A DNA stretch of 64,000 bases from Rhodopirellula europaea 6C (GCF_000338295.1 NZ_ANMO01000116.1:86191-150190), one strand, 5' to 3'; shown: positions 29,263 through 38,570, numbered from the stretch's first letter. Notes: generated by a model not told the origin, from the sequence alone. Numbers and translations are program-made.

Positions 29263-30171
29263 TCACACGATGCACTGAGCGACCGCGTCGCGCAGTCCCG
29301 CGATCGGATCACGCACGGGCAAGAATTCGTGAGCGAAGTACCCGTCGTACCCAGTGTCCGCAATCGCCTTTGCAATCGGTGGGTACAGCAACTCTTGATT
29401 GTCGTCGAGTTCGTGACGGCCGGGGTTGCCGGCGGTGTGGTAGTGACCAAAGTATTGATGGTTGTTTTGGATGGTGCGGATGATGTCACCTTCCATGATT
29501 TGCATGTGATAGATGTCGTACAGCAACTTGAAGTTGTCGCTGCCGACTCGTTTGACCAGCTCGACACCCCAGGTGCTGTTGTCGCACATGTAGTCTGCGT
29601 GATCGACTTTGCTGTTCAGCAATTCCATCTGCAACGTCACACCTTCTTTCTCAGCCACCGGAGTGATCTTCTTCAGTGCGTCGACGCAATTCTTCATGCC
29701 AGTTTCGCGATCGATCCCGCGTGCGTTGCCGCTGAAGCAGATCACGTTCTTCCAACCTTCTGCCGCGGTGGCTTCGATCGCCACGTTCATTTTTTCCAAG
29801 CACTCGTCGTGGAACTTGGTGTCGCACAATCCGTTGGGAAGCGAGTGCGACTGCACCATCGTGCAGACCAACCCGTGTTTCTTCAGCGTCGGGAAATCCT
29901 TCGGATCCAGCAGGTCGATTCCGACCATGCCCATCGAGGCGGCTTCCTTCGCCATGTCTTCCAGCGAGATCTTGGGGAAGCACCATTTGCAAACCGATTG
30001 GTTCAAACGGCCTTGCTTTGCATCCACGGCTCCGGTGGCTTTGGCCGAACCGGCTGCGTCTTGGGCGTGCGAAGCGGTGGCGGTAACGGCGGTGGTTCCG
30101 GCTGCGAGTACTGCTGCGCGAGTGAGCATTCCTCGCCGGTTCAAAGATGAGTCGGACTGATTATTTGGCAT
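29263..30171 (-). CDS. Tat-exported hydroxypyruvate isomerase-like protein
   Basis: A 302-residue TIM-barrel protein of the sugar phosphate isomerase/epimerase group, closest in pattern to hydroxypyruvate isomerase. A twin-arginine signal (LNRRGMLTRAAVLAAGTTAV) opens the protein from the ATG at 30171, so it acts outside the cytoplasm. Barrel strands include GMVGIDLLDP, NVICFSGNARGID, VTLQMELLNSKVDHADYM with the metal-binding glutamate of MEL, LLYDIYHMQIMEGD with the metal-site D and H, YFGHYHTAGNPGRHELDD, and YDGYFAHEF. These are the family's divalent-metal ligands E-D-H-E. Export of such an isomerase is characteristic of planctomycetes. The natural substrate is unknown. Confidence 0.87.
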   Translation of the reverse strand: MPNNQSDSSLNRRGMLTRAAVLAAGTTAVTATASHAQDAAGSAKATGAVDAKQGRLNQSVCKWCFPKISLEDMAKEAASMGMVGIDLLDPKDFPTLKKHGLVCTMVQSHSLPNGLCDTKFHDECLEKMNVAIEATAAEGWKNVICFSGNARGIDRETGMKNCVDALKKITPVAEKEGVTLQMELLNSKVDHADYMCDNSTWGVELVKRVGSDNFKLLYDIYHMQIMEGDIIRTIQNNHQYFGHYHTAGNPGRHELDDNQELLYPPIAKAIADTGYDGYFAHEFLPVRDPIAGLRDAVAQCIV

Positions 30172-30290
30172 GATGTGCAATCGAATGTGAGGAGGTGGGT
30201 GATTCAAGCACCAGTTTAACTTCTGCGACAAGCGATGTCTTCAAACCACCCTGTGGATGGTGAGTGGAAGCCAGGTGAGCATCGCGCACG

Positions 30291-30326
30291 AAAAAGCCGC
30301 GTCAAAGCGATATGTTTCGACGCGGC
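30291..30326 (-). terminator. Rho-independent terminator of the TIGR03000 gene
   Basis: On the minus strand an 8-base-pair stem (GCCGCGTC/GACGCGGC, arms 30296-30303 and 30319-30326) is followed by TTTTT (30291-30295). It lies 28 bases beyond the stop of the Ser/Gly-rich protein at 30354. Stem strength and T-tract fit an intrinsic terminator. Confidence 0.85.
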
Positions 30327-30353
30327 CTCGTGATGGATCAGGTGACGCTACAA

Positions 30354-31655
30354 CTATCGCATGGCGATGGCTTGGTCGTCGAACTCGAAGTTCAGTTCAA
30401 CGGTGTCGCCAGCAGCAACGTTGATGGTCCGCTCTTGGCTCAGTTGACGACCGTTGGATTCCAACAACACGCGAACGGTGTAGTTTTCCCAGTTTTCGCC
30501 GGCGGCCAATTGAGTGGTGCGGAAGGTGCGAACCGTTCCGAAGCCATTGGTTTCGTTGCCAGCCAAAACGACTTTTGCATCAGCGGGAACGTGAAGCTGA
30601 ACAACCGTTTCGGGTTGAGTTGTTTCAACCGCGCTGAATTGGTCTTCTTCTTCGTCGCCTTCTTCATCCGAAGCGGCTTCGGTTTGGTTGAATACCAAAC
30701 GCTCCATGTCGCCGGGACGAAGTTTGATGGTTCGCTTGTCGGTACGTTCTTCACCTTCGACGTCGTAGGTCACGACCACTTCGTAGGTGTAGAGGTAACC
30801 GTCTTTCAAGCCACGCGACATGAATTGACGAACCATGCCGTCGCTGGTTGTTTCATGTCCGTTGACGGTCACGCGAGCCGATTCGACTGGGACTGCAACG
30901 GTCAACAAGGCAGCGTCGTCATCCAAGGTAGGCTTGCGAGTTTCGTAGGAAGCACCGCTGTCGATGATCGAGCCATCGATGATGGTCTCACCCATGGGAA
31001 CTCCACCGTCGATGATGGTTTCGCCTTGGATCGGTGCCGAGTAGATCGGAGCCGATTCGATCATTGGAACGCTGTGCGACATCGCAGGAGCGTAGCTCAT
31101 CGGAGCTGCGTAGCTGACTCCGCCGGAGCTGCCTCCGCTGCTGCCACCCGAGTAAGCGGACGAATACGAAACCGAAGGAGCGTAGTAGCCGCCACTGCTG
31201 CCGCCGGACGAACGTCCGCCGCTGCTGTAGGACGTGCCACCGCTGCTGTAGTTCGCTTTGACAACGTAACCGCCGCTGCTGCCGTGATGGCGAGCCTTGA
31301 TGCGAGCGATTTTTTGACGCAAGTGACCGACCAGTCCACCACCGGAAGATCCACGCGAGTATCCGCCGGATGAACCGCCTGAAGATCCACCGGAGGATGC
31401 GTAGGCGGCGGTGTATCCACCTGACGATCCGCCCGAGGAAGCTCCCACGGAGCCTCCCGAAGAACCAGCGTGGCGAGCTGCGATGCGAGCACGCAGGCCG
31501 GCGAGCAATCCGCCGCCGCTGCTACCGCCACTGCTGCCGTAGACCAGGCCACTGCCACCGCTACTGCCGTAACTCCCGTAGGAGCCACCCGCCTCTGCCG
31601 TGACGCTCATGCTGAACGCCAACGTGAGGCATGCCAACAAATGCATGCACCTCAT
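30354..31655 (-). CDS. Exported Ser/Gly-rich protein with two TIGR03000 domains
   Basis: A 433-residue secreted or surface protein. A signal peptide (MHLLACLTLAFSMSVTAEAG) leads into a low-complexity Gly/Ser/Tyr-rich region of about 170 residues with repeated SSGGSSGG units, interrupted by two Arg/His-rich segments (LLAGLRARIAARHAG and LVGHLRQKIARIKARHHG). Two beta-rich TIGR03000 domains follow: one with VESARVTVNGHETTSDGMVR and TIKLRPGDMERLVFN, one with VPADAKVVLAGNETNGFGTV and TINVAAGDTVELNFEF. This family is planctomycete-specific and of unknown function; an extracellular matrix or stalk component is plausible. The start is the ATG at 31655; the upstream ATG at 31712 gives no good signal. 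A terminator follows at 30291. Repeats may be length-variable between strains. Confidence 0.85.
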   Translation of the reverse strand: MRCMHLLACLTLAFSMSVTAEAGGSYGSYGSSGGSGLVYGSSGGSSGGGLLAGLRARIAARHAGSSGGSVGASSGGSSGGYTAAYASSGGSSGGSSGGYSRGSSGGGLVGHLRQKIARIKARHHGSSGGYVVKANYSSGGTSYSSGGRSSGGSSGGYYAPSVSYSSAYSGGSSGGSSGGVSYAAPMSYAPAMSHSVPMIESAPIYSAPIQGETIIDGGVPMGETIIDGSIIDSGASYETRKPTLDDDAALLTVAVPVESARVTVNGHETTSDGMVRQFMSRGLKDGYLYTYEVVVTYDVEGEERTDKRTIKLRPGDMERLVFNQTEAASDEEGDEEEDQFSAVETTQPETVVQLHVPADAKVVLAGNETNGFGTVRTFRTTQLAAGENWENYTVRVLLESNGRQLSQERTINVAAGDTVELNFEFDDQAIAMR

Positions 31656-31923
31656 AAACGATTCTCCATCCTTTTGACGCGACTCTTGCTGATGCCGATC
31701 GGTCGCCACCACAAATGTGAGCGACTTAACGGCTTGAATTGCACATTGAAGGTTCGGGCCATCAAATTTGGGGGCCCGTCACCGTCGCCAGGATAGCGGA
31801 CCGGCGTTGCCGATCAAGAAGACTGGGTAAAATAATCGGATTGCGTTGTGGTGGCCAAAAGCTCGAAAGAGCCGTTTTCGGAAGCGACTTTGTTCCTAGA
31901 TGAATGCTTTGTCCGTTGGACAT

Positions 31924-33363
31924 TCAGTCAATCTTCTCGATGGAGACGTGGTCAAACTCAACTGTCCCGGTCGCTCCAAACAATCCGATTCGCACAATTC
32001 CCTCTCGAGCTGCCCGCGGGACCCTCACCAAACGGCTGTCGTCACGCCACGGGCGGGTTCCTCGATACGGACCCATCGAAAACGTTCCCAGGTCACGCCG
32101 TAGCTCGTCGTAGAAACTGATCGCGACCATTGGCCACGCATCCGGATCAGGCCCTTTCACGACTTTCTCGGTTCGAAGGCGGGCAGACAGGCGAATCAAA
32201 GAAACTTTGGTTCCGTCGATTGCGATGCCTTGTAACAAGTGCGATCCCAAACCGGGGGTCTCGTTTTCAAACCGTACCAACCCGGAATCCTTCGCACCTT
32301 CCGCTCCGTCTGCCGGCAGTGCGACCTGTTCGACTTGGCGACCGTAATACCATCCCGGCACAAATCCCTCCGGATCGTCGGTTCCGGGCGGATCGGAAAA
32401 ATCTTGGTTGACGACCTTGGGGTTGGCGGGATCAGGCAGCGTTTGGCGAGCGTCCTCCGCCGTGCCCGTCATGGGAACGAATAGTGTCGGTCGCAGCGGT
32501 TCGCGAACCAACTCACCATCACGTTTGGTCATCCGGTACAGCGTTTGTTGATAGCGTTCGCCGACGGGAATGATCATCGACCCGCCTTCGCGAAGTTGTT
32601 CGACCAGCGGAACCGGCACTGACTCGGGGCTGCACGTCACGATGATTTTGTCGAAAGGAGAGGCTTCCGGCCAACCAAGGAAACCATCCCCGATGCGAGT
32701 GTGGACGTTTTCATAACCCAGTTTGCTGAGTACTCCCGCCGCACGCCTGCCGAGTTCGTCGACGATTTCAATCGAATAGACTTCCGCAACCAAGGGACTG
32801 AGTACGGCGGCTTGATAACCACTGCCGGTGCCGATCTCCAGCACCTTGTCGGTCGGTTTGGGGTCAAGCGTTTCGGTCATCGACGCGACGATGAACGGAC
32901 TGCTGATCGTTTGTGCCGAGCCGATGGGCAAAGCCATGTCGAAGTACGCTTTGTCACGCACGGCCGCGGGAACAAACTCGTGTCGAGGCGTGGTCTCAAT
33001 CGATTTCAGAACCGCTTCGTTGGTCACGCCCGCGGTGCGAATTCGAGTTTCAACCAGTTTGCGACGTGCAGCCGCGTAATGATCTTCGCGGGCAGATCGT
33101 GACGAACCGGTTTGGCCCAGAATCAAATGAGGAGGCTGAGCCAAGGAACTGTCGCTGGTCGATGGAGATGGATTGAGAAAGGATTGTGAAGAGCGAGGTG
33201 ATTGTGACCATGCGGGTGTTGCGATTGCCATCAACACGAAGACCCATCCCAAGCGAGAATGGGCCAACCCCGCACCGCAGGACATCCCAGTAACACGGCC
33301 AGAAAACGTCGCGGCAGTTCGAGAGTGCTTGCCGTTATTCGCGGACACTTGCTGCTCCGGCAT
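31924..33363 (-). CDS. pcm: Exported protein-L-isoaspartate methyltransferase-like protein with C-terminal jelly-roll domain
   Basis: A 479-residue two-domain protein. An N-terminal hydrophobic segment at about 38-53 (LGWVFVLMAIATPAWSQ) looks like a signal peptide. The Pcm methyltransferase core follows: TPRHEFVPAAVRDKAYFD, the catalytic-type ALPIGSAQTISSPFIVASM, SAM-binding EIGTGSGYQAAVLS, then GDGFLGWPEASPFDKIIVT and LREGGSMIIPVG. The last 170 residues form an unrelated beta-rich domain (FVPGWYYGRQ, AISFYDELRRDLGTFSMG, GTRPWRDDSRLVRVP, TGTVEFDHVSIEKID) resembling carbohydrate-binding jelly-rolls. The ATG at 33363 overlaps the ppx stop (TGATG); a GTG at 33366 is one codon earlier. Export of a SAM-dependent repair enzyme is odd; the hydrophobic stretch could be an anchor facing the cytoplasm. 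Confidence 0.85.
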   Translation of the reverse strand: MPEQQVSANNGKHSRTAATFSGRVTGMSCGAGLAHSRLGWVFVLMAIATPAWSQSPRSSQSFLNPSPSTSDSSLAQPPHLILGQTGSSRSAREDHYAAARRKLVETRIRTAGVTNEAVLKSIETTPRHEFVPAAVRDKAYFDMALPIGSAQTISSPFIVASMTETLDPKPTDKVLEIGTGSGYQAAVLSPLVAEVYSIEIVDELGRRAAGVLSKLGYENVHTRIGDGFLGWPEASPFDKIIVTCSPESVPVPLVEQLREGGSMIIPVGERYQQTLYRMTKRDGELVREPLRPTLFVPMTGTAEDARQTLPDPANPKVVNQDFSDPPGTDDPEGFVPGWYYGRQVEQVALPADGAEGAKDSGLVRFENETPGLGSHLLQGIAIDGTKVSLIRLSARLRTEKVVKGPDPDAWPMVAISFYDELRRDLGTFSMGPYRGTRPWRDDSRLVRVPRAAREGIVRIGLFGATGTVEFDHVSIEKID

Positions 33364-35000
33364 CACTTTACCTCGGGTCTCAGTAGGACGGGTTTGCCGA
33401 AGATGTCTTGGAACAATCCGGAATGACTTCGCATTGCGATTTGTTCCAGCGAGACATCGTCGACCCCCGGCGCCGAGATGACTAATCGCTTGCCTTCTTG
33501 CGTCACATTGATTTCGCGAATTCGGCCGCTGCGCGTGTCATCCAACGCGATCGCCAATCGCAAAATCGCGGCCATCTTGGCCACCGCCACTCGGTCGTGT
33601 CGGTCAAGCGATCCGTATCCTTCGTGGTTGCTTTGTGGTGAAGCCCGGCGGTGATACCGAGCGACCAACGCCACCAACATCAACTCTTGCTGAGACAGCC
33701 CAAACAGTTCGCTGTTTCGGATGATGTAGTAAGCGTGTTTGTGGTTGCTGTGCAGGCTGATGTACAAACCGACTTCGTGCAGCAATGCCGACACGTACAA
33801 CAGCACTTCGTAGCGAGCGTCCAGCTGATGTTCTTTGGCGAGCTCTTCAAACAAACGGCGAGCCAATTCCGCGACGGCCCGCGAATGGATCTCGTCGATT
33901 TGGTATTTGCGTCCGAGTGACACCGCCGAGCGAATGATTTGTTGACGAAATTCGCTGGTCCAGTTGCCGCCCTGAACGATGTCGGCCAGCAACCCGTCTC
34001 GCAGATTGATGTCGCTGACCAGGATGTGTTTCAAGTCAAAGTGCCGTGCCAGCATCGTGTAAGCCAGCAGAGCCGGGGCGAGCGTTTCCGCTTCGACAAA
34101 GGTCGCGCCAAACTTTTTGACGACCGCGTCTTCGCCCATTTCAAGGATTTGCTGGGTCAGTTCTTCGAGCTTGTCGACTGGAACGCGAGCCAGATTGGTT
34201 TCGTCCCAATCTTCGATCAATCGGTGAGCGGCAAATCGGATGTCGCCGCCGATCGCGACCAAGTGCAGCTGCGTGTCCGTGCGAACCTGATCACCGATCC
34301 GAACCAGGATTCGGCGGATGTGGGTTTCCAGCAACTCTCGCCAACGCACGCCGCGGGCACCCGATGCATCGAGCGTTTGCAACAATCGCAGCGACCCCAA
34401 GCGAAACGACTCACTGTGCAAAACATTGCCGCCGCGAATGACCAGCAACTCGGTGCTGCCACCGCCGACTTCGACCACCAACGATTTGCTTTCGGCCGTT
34501 TCCGCCAAAGCCATCAACTGGGGTGTGATGCCCATGTAAGTGATGCGGTTCACTTCGGCTTCGTCGATCGGTTCGACGTCCAAACCGGTCGCCACATAAA
34601 CTCGGTCAATGAATGCCACGCGGTTGCTCGCTTCGCGAACGGCGCTGGTTGCGACAACGCGAATGTCGTTTGTTGAGTCGATGCCGTATTCCCGCAAGAC
34701 TCGGCGGAAACGTCTTAGAACCGCCGCGGCTCGTTCGATGCCTTTGCGAGACAATCGTCGCGTTTCGAATGCATCGCGACCCAAGTCGACCGGTTGCAGC
34801 AATGACTCAAGGGTTCGCACGCTGCCGTCGTGCAGGATTTCAGCGATGGCCATCCGGATGCTGGTCGCACCAATGTCAATCGCGGCAACGGTTCTGGGCG
34901 AACTGTCCAGCGGCGGCGTCGCGATGTGCGAGGTTGCCGTGTTGATGTGCGGAGCCGTTGCGGTGCTTCGCGGAGAGAGTGGATTGTCCATGTGCTTCAC
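33363..35000 (-). CDS. ppx: Ppx/GppA family phosphatase with HD domain
   Basis: A 545-residue exopolyphosphatase / guanosine pentaphosphate phosphatase. The ASKHA core has VAAIDIGATSIRMAIAEI, SAVREASNRVAFIDRV and the second phosphate loop VVEVGGGSTELLVIRGGN. A C-terminal HD-type helical domain follows (YVSALLHEVGLYISLHSN, AYYIIRNSELFGLSQQELM, ALVARYHRRASPQ). It hydrolyses polyphosphate or pppGpp, linking phosphate and stringent responses. The GTG at 35000 is preceded by AGGA at proper spacing; ATG at 34991 is the alternative. The gene lies 8 bases after the HAD gene and is coupled to pcm at its stop. It replaces the two-gene ppx/gppA of enterics with one protein. Confidence 0.92.
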   Translation of the reverse strand: MKHMDNPLSPRSTATAPHINTATSHIATPPLDSSPRTVAAIDIGATSIRMAIAEILHDGSVRTLESLLQPVDLGRDAFETRRLSRKGIERAAAVLRRFRRVLREYGIDSTNDIRVVATSAVREASNRVAFIDRVYVATGLDVEPIDEAEVNRITYMGITPQLMALAETAESKSLVVEVGGGSTELLVIRGGNVLHSESFRLGSLRLLQTLDASGARGVRWRELLETHIRRILVRIGDQVRTDTQLHLVAIGGDIRFAAHRLIEDWDETNLARVPVDKLEELTQQILEMGEDAVVKKFGATFVEAETLAPALLAYTMLARHFDLKHILVSDINLRDGLLADIVQGGNWTSEFRQQIIRSAVSLGRKYQIDEIHSRAVAELARRLFEELAKEHQLDARYEVLLYVSALLHEVGLYISLHSNHKHAYYIIRNSELFGLSQQELMLVALVARYHRRASPQSNHEGYGSLDRHDRVAVAKMAAILRLAIALDDTRSGRIREINVTQEGKRLVISAPGVDDVSLEQIAMRSHSGLFQDIFGKPVLLRPEVK

Positions 35001-35008
35001 TCGGTTTC

Positions 35009-35707
35009 CTATGCGGTGGATGCGAGAGGGACATCGAATCCGTGTCGTCGCAAAACATCAATTGCCTGTTCACCGCCCAAACACACTTCCGCCTTCCATC
35101 CGTGAGCGAGTGCGGCTTCCACGTTTTCCTCGCGATCGTCGACGAAGAGAATTTCTTCCGGTCGCAATTCCGCATTGTCACCTTCGCCCGGTCGCATTGC
35201 CAAGCACTCGCTGGCCAACTTCATCGCCGTTTCATAAATGACGCGGTCCGGTTTCATGCTCTGGGCCTCGTAGCTGACGACTTGCACGTCAAATGGACCG
35301 CTCATGATTTCCCAGCCTCGGCCGTTGACCCAGTTCCAATGGGCCGCACACGTGTTGCTGAGGATTCCGATCGGCACCTTCGCCTCACGCAATGATTGCA
35401 GAACGGCAACCATCGACTCGATCGGTGTGAACATGTCACTAATCGCTCGCATGATGTCGCCTGTCGCGACCATCCCATTGGGCTGCACCAACGTCGCGTA
35501 AGCATCACGAACCGCTTGGGCGAACTCCTCTTCTGAGATCAGTCCGGTTTCCAGCTGATTTTGCAAACCACCAACGTGAAGGATTTCGTCGGACGCTTCG
35601 CGGGTTCCACCGAATAAGTCCGCCACATTGTCGCTGGCAAGGTTGCGGTCAAACGAGACCAGGATGTTCCCGAGGTCGAAGTAAACAAATCGAATGTCGG
35701 ATGCCAT
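35009..35707 (-). CDS. HAD family hydrolase (YihX-like)
   Basis: A 232-residue cytoplasmic phosphatase of the haloacid dehalogenase superfamily. Motif I is FVYFDLGNILVSFD with nucleophile Asp11; the usual second aspartate is Gly13, as in YihX-type proteins with FDLGNVL. Motif II is PIGILSNTCAAHW, motif III Lys is in MKPDRVIYETAM, and motif IV is EEILFVDDREENVEAA with two aspartates. The helical cap is short (subclass I). YihX is an alpha-D-glucose-1-phosphate phosphatase; the substrate here is not certain. The ATG at 35707 overlaps the DUF1080 stop (TGATG), and ppx begins 8 bases after its end, giving a tight cluster. Confidence 0.88.
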   Translation of the reverse strand: MASDIRFVYFDLGNILVSFDRNLASDNVADLFGGTREASDEILHVGGLQNQLETGLISEEEFAQAVRDAYATLVQPNGMVATGDIMRAISDMFTPIESMVAVLQSLREAKVPIGILSNTCAAHWNWVNGRGWEIMSGPFDVQVVSYEAQSMKPDRVIYETAMKLASECLAMRPGEGDNAELRPEEILFVDDREENVEAALAHGWKAEVCLGGEQAIDVLRRHGFDVPLASTA

Positions 35708-36564
35708 CAGTCCAGTCCAAGAATGCGCAGATTTCGATACCAAGCTTCCGCGGGTTTTCCGGAATGGATTTGCAACGCGATCACGCCAACCTGTGGAATG
35801 CCTTCTTCGGTTTCAATGTAGTCGACCGTCTGAACACCGTTGAGGCTGATTTGGATTCGAGGTCCGTGGCATACAATCCGCATCTTGACCCAGTCGGTTT
35901 GTTCGGGGCGGTCGGTTTGTTCCGGTGTCGCTGATTGTGAGCCTTGATTGGCTTGTTCGGATGTTTCGGTTGCAGCGTCCTGCCCTGCCGCCGGTTGTTT
36001 CCACTCGACCTCGAACGGCGGTTCGGGCAGTTGCAGCATCCGACGCCGTCGAGATTCGTCGTACAACGCACCCCAAATGGATCGTTCAGCGGAATAACCC
36101 GCGTCGGCCTGATACCCGATCATCTCATGCGGAGGCACATCGTCGCTTTTCTTCGGGCGTCGCGAGCGGAATTGAATGCCCGCGTTGCGGCCTTCGCCAC
36201 GCATTCGAATCTCAGCCCGAAATTCGAAGTTGTCAAACTTCTCGGTCGTGGCCAGAAACTGGTTCTTGGGAATCGGTTGGTCGAGTCGGCCTGCCACGAT
36301 CGATTCGTCTTCGATCCGGAACCACGAAGCATCCCCCTCAAATCCCGCCAGGATTTGGCCGTCAAACAACGACCGGCTTCGAGTTTTGAATTCTTCATCG
36401 CTGACGCCGAGATCTTCGCTCGGTTTCTCCGCCGTGGTCGCCAATTTGGGTTGGTCTTGGGCTTGAGTGCCCTGCCCCGCCGCCACCCAGACGACCGCCA
36501 ACATCAACGCCGTGGTGACATGAGCAAACGAGACTTTCGCGGACAACAAATGGGGTGTGCTCAT
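35707..36564 (-). CDS. Exported DUF1080 protein (3-keto-disaccharide hydrolase domain)
   Basis: A 285-residue exported protein of the DUF1080 family, a concanavalin-like beta-sandwich now linked to hydrolysis of 3-keto-sugars. From ATG 36564 a signal peptide (FAHVTTALMLAVVWVAAGQG) precedes the family motifs: RSLFDGQILAGFEGDASWFR, FDNFEFRAEIRMRGEGRNAG, IQFRSRRPKK, MIGYQADAG, and the closing WVKMRIVCHGPRIQISLNGV with GVIALQIHSGKPAEAWYRNL. An ORF upstream to 36720 lacks a signal and is ignored. The insert GAALPEPP-like stretch with EQANQGSQSATPEQTDRPEQ is Gln-rich and probably a flexible loop. It is the first gene of the HAD-ppx-pcm run. Confidence 0.88.
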   Translation of the reverse strand: MSTPHLLSAKVSFAHVTTALMLAVVWVAAGQGTQAQDQPKLATTAEKPSEDLGVSDEEFKTRSRSLFDGQILAGFEGDASWFRIEDESIVAGRLDQPIPKNQFLATTEKFDNFEFRAEIRMRGEGRNAGIQFRSRRPKKSDDVPPHEMIGYQADAGYSAERSIWGALYDESRRRRMLQLPEPPFEVEWKQPAAGQDAATETSEQANQGSQSATPEQTDRPEQTDWVKMRIVCHGPRIQISLNGVQTVDYIETEEGIPQVGVIALQIHSGKPAEAWYRNLRILGLD

Positions 36565-36752
36565 GGTCGAAATTCGCTTTTTTGAATTGAAACCGGTCTC
36601 AATTCCGAACGGCGGAGAAGGGAACTTTGTCTGGGGTGTTCGTGAGATGAACTGCCCCGTCTTTGTAGTTTTCATGTCACCGATCATACTCTTTGACCCT
36701 TTCAAGGTGTTGCCACCCATCTCCGGCCGCTTTCCCCTGCCAAAACGATCTC

Positions 36753-38456
36753 ATGACCGCGTCTCAGCCTGAATCCGATTCCAATGCACTGAACAAGTAC
36801 AGCAGCAAGATCACCCAGCCGAAAAGCCAGGGTGCGTCGCAGGCAATGCTCTACGCCACCGGCATGTCCTCCGAGGACATGAACAAGCCTCAAGTCGGCA
36901 TCGGCAGCATGTGGTACGAGGGCAACAGCTGCAACATGCACTTGTTGGATCTTGCCGCGGACGTCAAAGCGGGTGTCACCGACGCCGGCATGGTCGGCAT
37001 GCGTTTCAACACCATCGGTGTCTCGGACGGTATCTCGATGGGCACCGACGGGATGAGTTTCTCGTTGCAGAGTCGCGATCTGATTGCCGACTCGATCGAA
37101 ACGATCATGGGGGCTCAGTGGTACGACGCGTTGATCACCCTGCCCGGCTGCGACAAGAACATGCCTGGTTGTTTGATGGCGATGGGACGCCTGAATCGTC
37201 CCGCCATCATGGTCTACGGCGGAACCATCAAGCCCGGCAGCTACCGCGACGAGAAGCTGGACATTGTCAGCGCGTTCCAGTGTTACGGCCAATACATCGC
37301 CGGACAAATCAGCGAAGAAGAACGCAGTGAAATCGTTCGTCGAAGTTGTCCCGGTGCGGGAGCCTGCGGCGGCATGTACACGGCCAACACCATGGCCACC
37401 GCGATCGAAGCCTTGGGCATGGCCCTGCCCTACTCCGCCAGCATCCCTGCTGAGCATCCTGAAAAGAAAGAGGAATGCAAACGAGCCGGCCAAGCCATCC
37501 TGGAACTGCTGAAGAAAGACATCAAGCCTCGCGACATCATGACTCGCGGCGCATTCGAAGACGCGATGGTGACGTTGATGGCTCTCGGTGGCAGCACCAA
37601 CGCGGTGCTTCACTTGATCGCGATGGCTCGCAGTGTCGATGTGCCACTGACGATCGAAGACTTCCAATCGGTTAGCGATCGCACACCGTTCTTGGCCGAC
37701 TTGAAACCCAGCGGCAAGTTCGTGCAAGAAGACCTTCACAGCGTTGGTGGCACGCCCGCCGTGATGAAGTACTTGCTCGAAAAGGGCATGATCAAAGGCG
37801 AGCACATGACCGTCACTGGCAAGACTCTGGCCGAGAACTTGGCCGATTTGCCTGGTTTGAAGACCGGCCAAAAAATCGTGTCGACGGTCGAAGAGCCAAT
37901 CAAGAAATCAGGTCACATTCGAATCCTGAAGGGCTCGCTCGCAACCGAAGGCGCTGTCGCGAAAATCACCGGGAAAGAAGGCCTGCAGTTCAGCGGACCG
38001 GCTCGTGTTTATGACAACGAAGAATTGATGCTTGCAGCCTTGGAGCAAAAGCAAATTCAAAAGGGCGACGTCGTCGTGATCCGTTACGAAGGACCCAAGG
38101 GTGGACCCGGCATGCCCGAGATGTTGACTCCGACCAGTGCCATCATGGGTGCTGGTTTGGGAAGCGACGTTGCGATGCTGACGGACGGCCGTTTCAGCGG
38201 CGGCAGCCACGGCTTCATCGTTGGCCACATCACCCCCGAAGCCCAAGTCGGTGGTCCGATTGCACTGATCGAAGATGGCGACACGATCACGATTGACGCC
38301 GAAACGAACTCGTTGGATTTGGAAGTCGACGCGGCGGAATTGGAAGCTCGTCGATCCAAGTGGACCGCACCGCCACTGAAAGCCACTCGCGGAACGCTCT
38401 ACAAGTACATCAAGTGCGTGAAGAGCGCCAGCGAAGGCTGCGTCACCGACGAGTGA
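36753..38456 (+). CDS. ilvD: Dihydroxy-acid dehydratase
   Basis: A 567-residue iron-sulfur enzyme converting dihydroxy-acid precursors to 2-keto acids in isoleucine and valine synthesis. Three cluster cysteines are seen: Cys60 in [10 protein letters not shown], Cys133 in [11 protein letters not shown] and Cys205 in [14 protein letters not shown]. Other family motifs are [43 protein letters not shown] and [22 protein letters not shown]. Start at ATG 36753; the longer frame from 36693 adds unlikely residues. It is monocistronic, divergent from the DUF1080 gene, and followed by a REP-like array that may stabilise its 3' end. Confidence 0.97.
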   Translation: MTASQPESDSNALNKYSSKITQPKSQGASQAMLYATGMSSEDMNKPQVGIGSMWYEGNSCNMHLLDLAADVKAGVTDAGMVGMRFNTIGVSDGISMGTDGMSFSLQSRDLIADSIETIMGAQWYDALITLPGCDKNMPGCLMAMGRLNRPAIMVYGGTIKPGSYRDEKLDIVSAFQCYGQYIAGQISEEERSEIVRRSCPGAGACGGMYTANTMATAIEALGMALPYSASIPAEHPEKKEECKRAGQAILELLKKDIKPRDIMTRGAFEDAMVTLMALGGSTNAVLHLIAMARSVDVPLTIEDFQSVSDRTPFLADLKPSGKFVQEDLHSVGGTPAVMKYLLEKGMIKGEHMTVTGKTLAENLADLPGLKTGQKIVSTVEEPIKKSGHIRILKGSLATEGAVAKITGKEGLQFSGPARVYDNEELMLAALEQKQIQKGDVVVIRYEGPKGGPGMPEMLTPTSAIMGAGLGSDVAMLTDGRFSGGSHGFIVGHITPEAQVGGPIALIEDGDTITIDAETNSLDLEVDAAELEARRSKWTAPPLKATRGTLYKYIKCVKSASEGCVTDE

Positions 38457-38458
38457 AT

Positions 38459-38570
38459 CGGTAGTTGTTGAGTGCAACGGGCTTGGAAGCCCATTATGCG
38501 AGCGAGAGTACGCTGGACTTCCAAGCCCGGCGACCAGCAAAACGTACGCTGGGCTTCCAAGCCCGGCGAT
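38459..38570. repeat. REP-like palindromic array 1
   Basis: One inverted copy of the palindromic core GGGCTTGGAAGCCC (38475-38493 with flanks) and two direct copies of GTACGCTGGGCTTCCAAGCC plus CGGCGA (38508-38533, one mismatch; 38544-38569). The opening CGGTAGTTG at 38459 is shared with array 2. The array lies between the convergent 3' ends of ilvD and the sulfatase, the favoured position of REP/BIME elements. Confidence 0.88.

Noticed and set aside
31100..31600. Repeated GGAGG/CCTCCGG-type tract read as CRISPR or tandem DNA repeat
   Set aside because: The tract encodes SSGG repeats in a protein; unit length varies and there are no unique spacers.
36702..37871. Minus-strand frame of 389 codons antisense to ilvD
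   Set aside because: It overlaps the well-supported ilvD gene and the translation is His/Gly-rich without any family motif.
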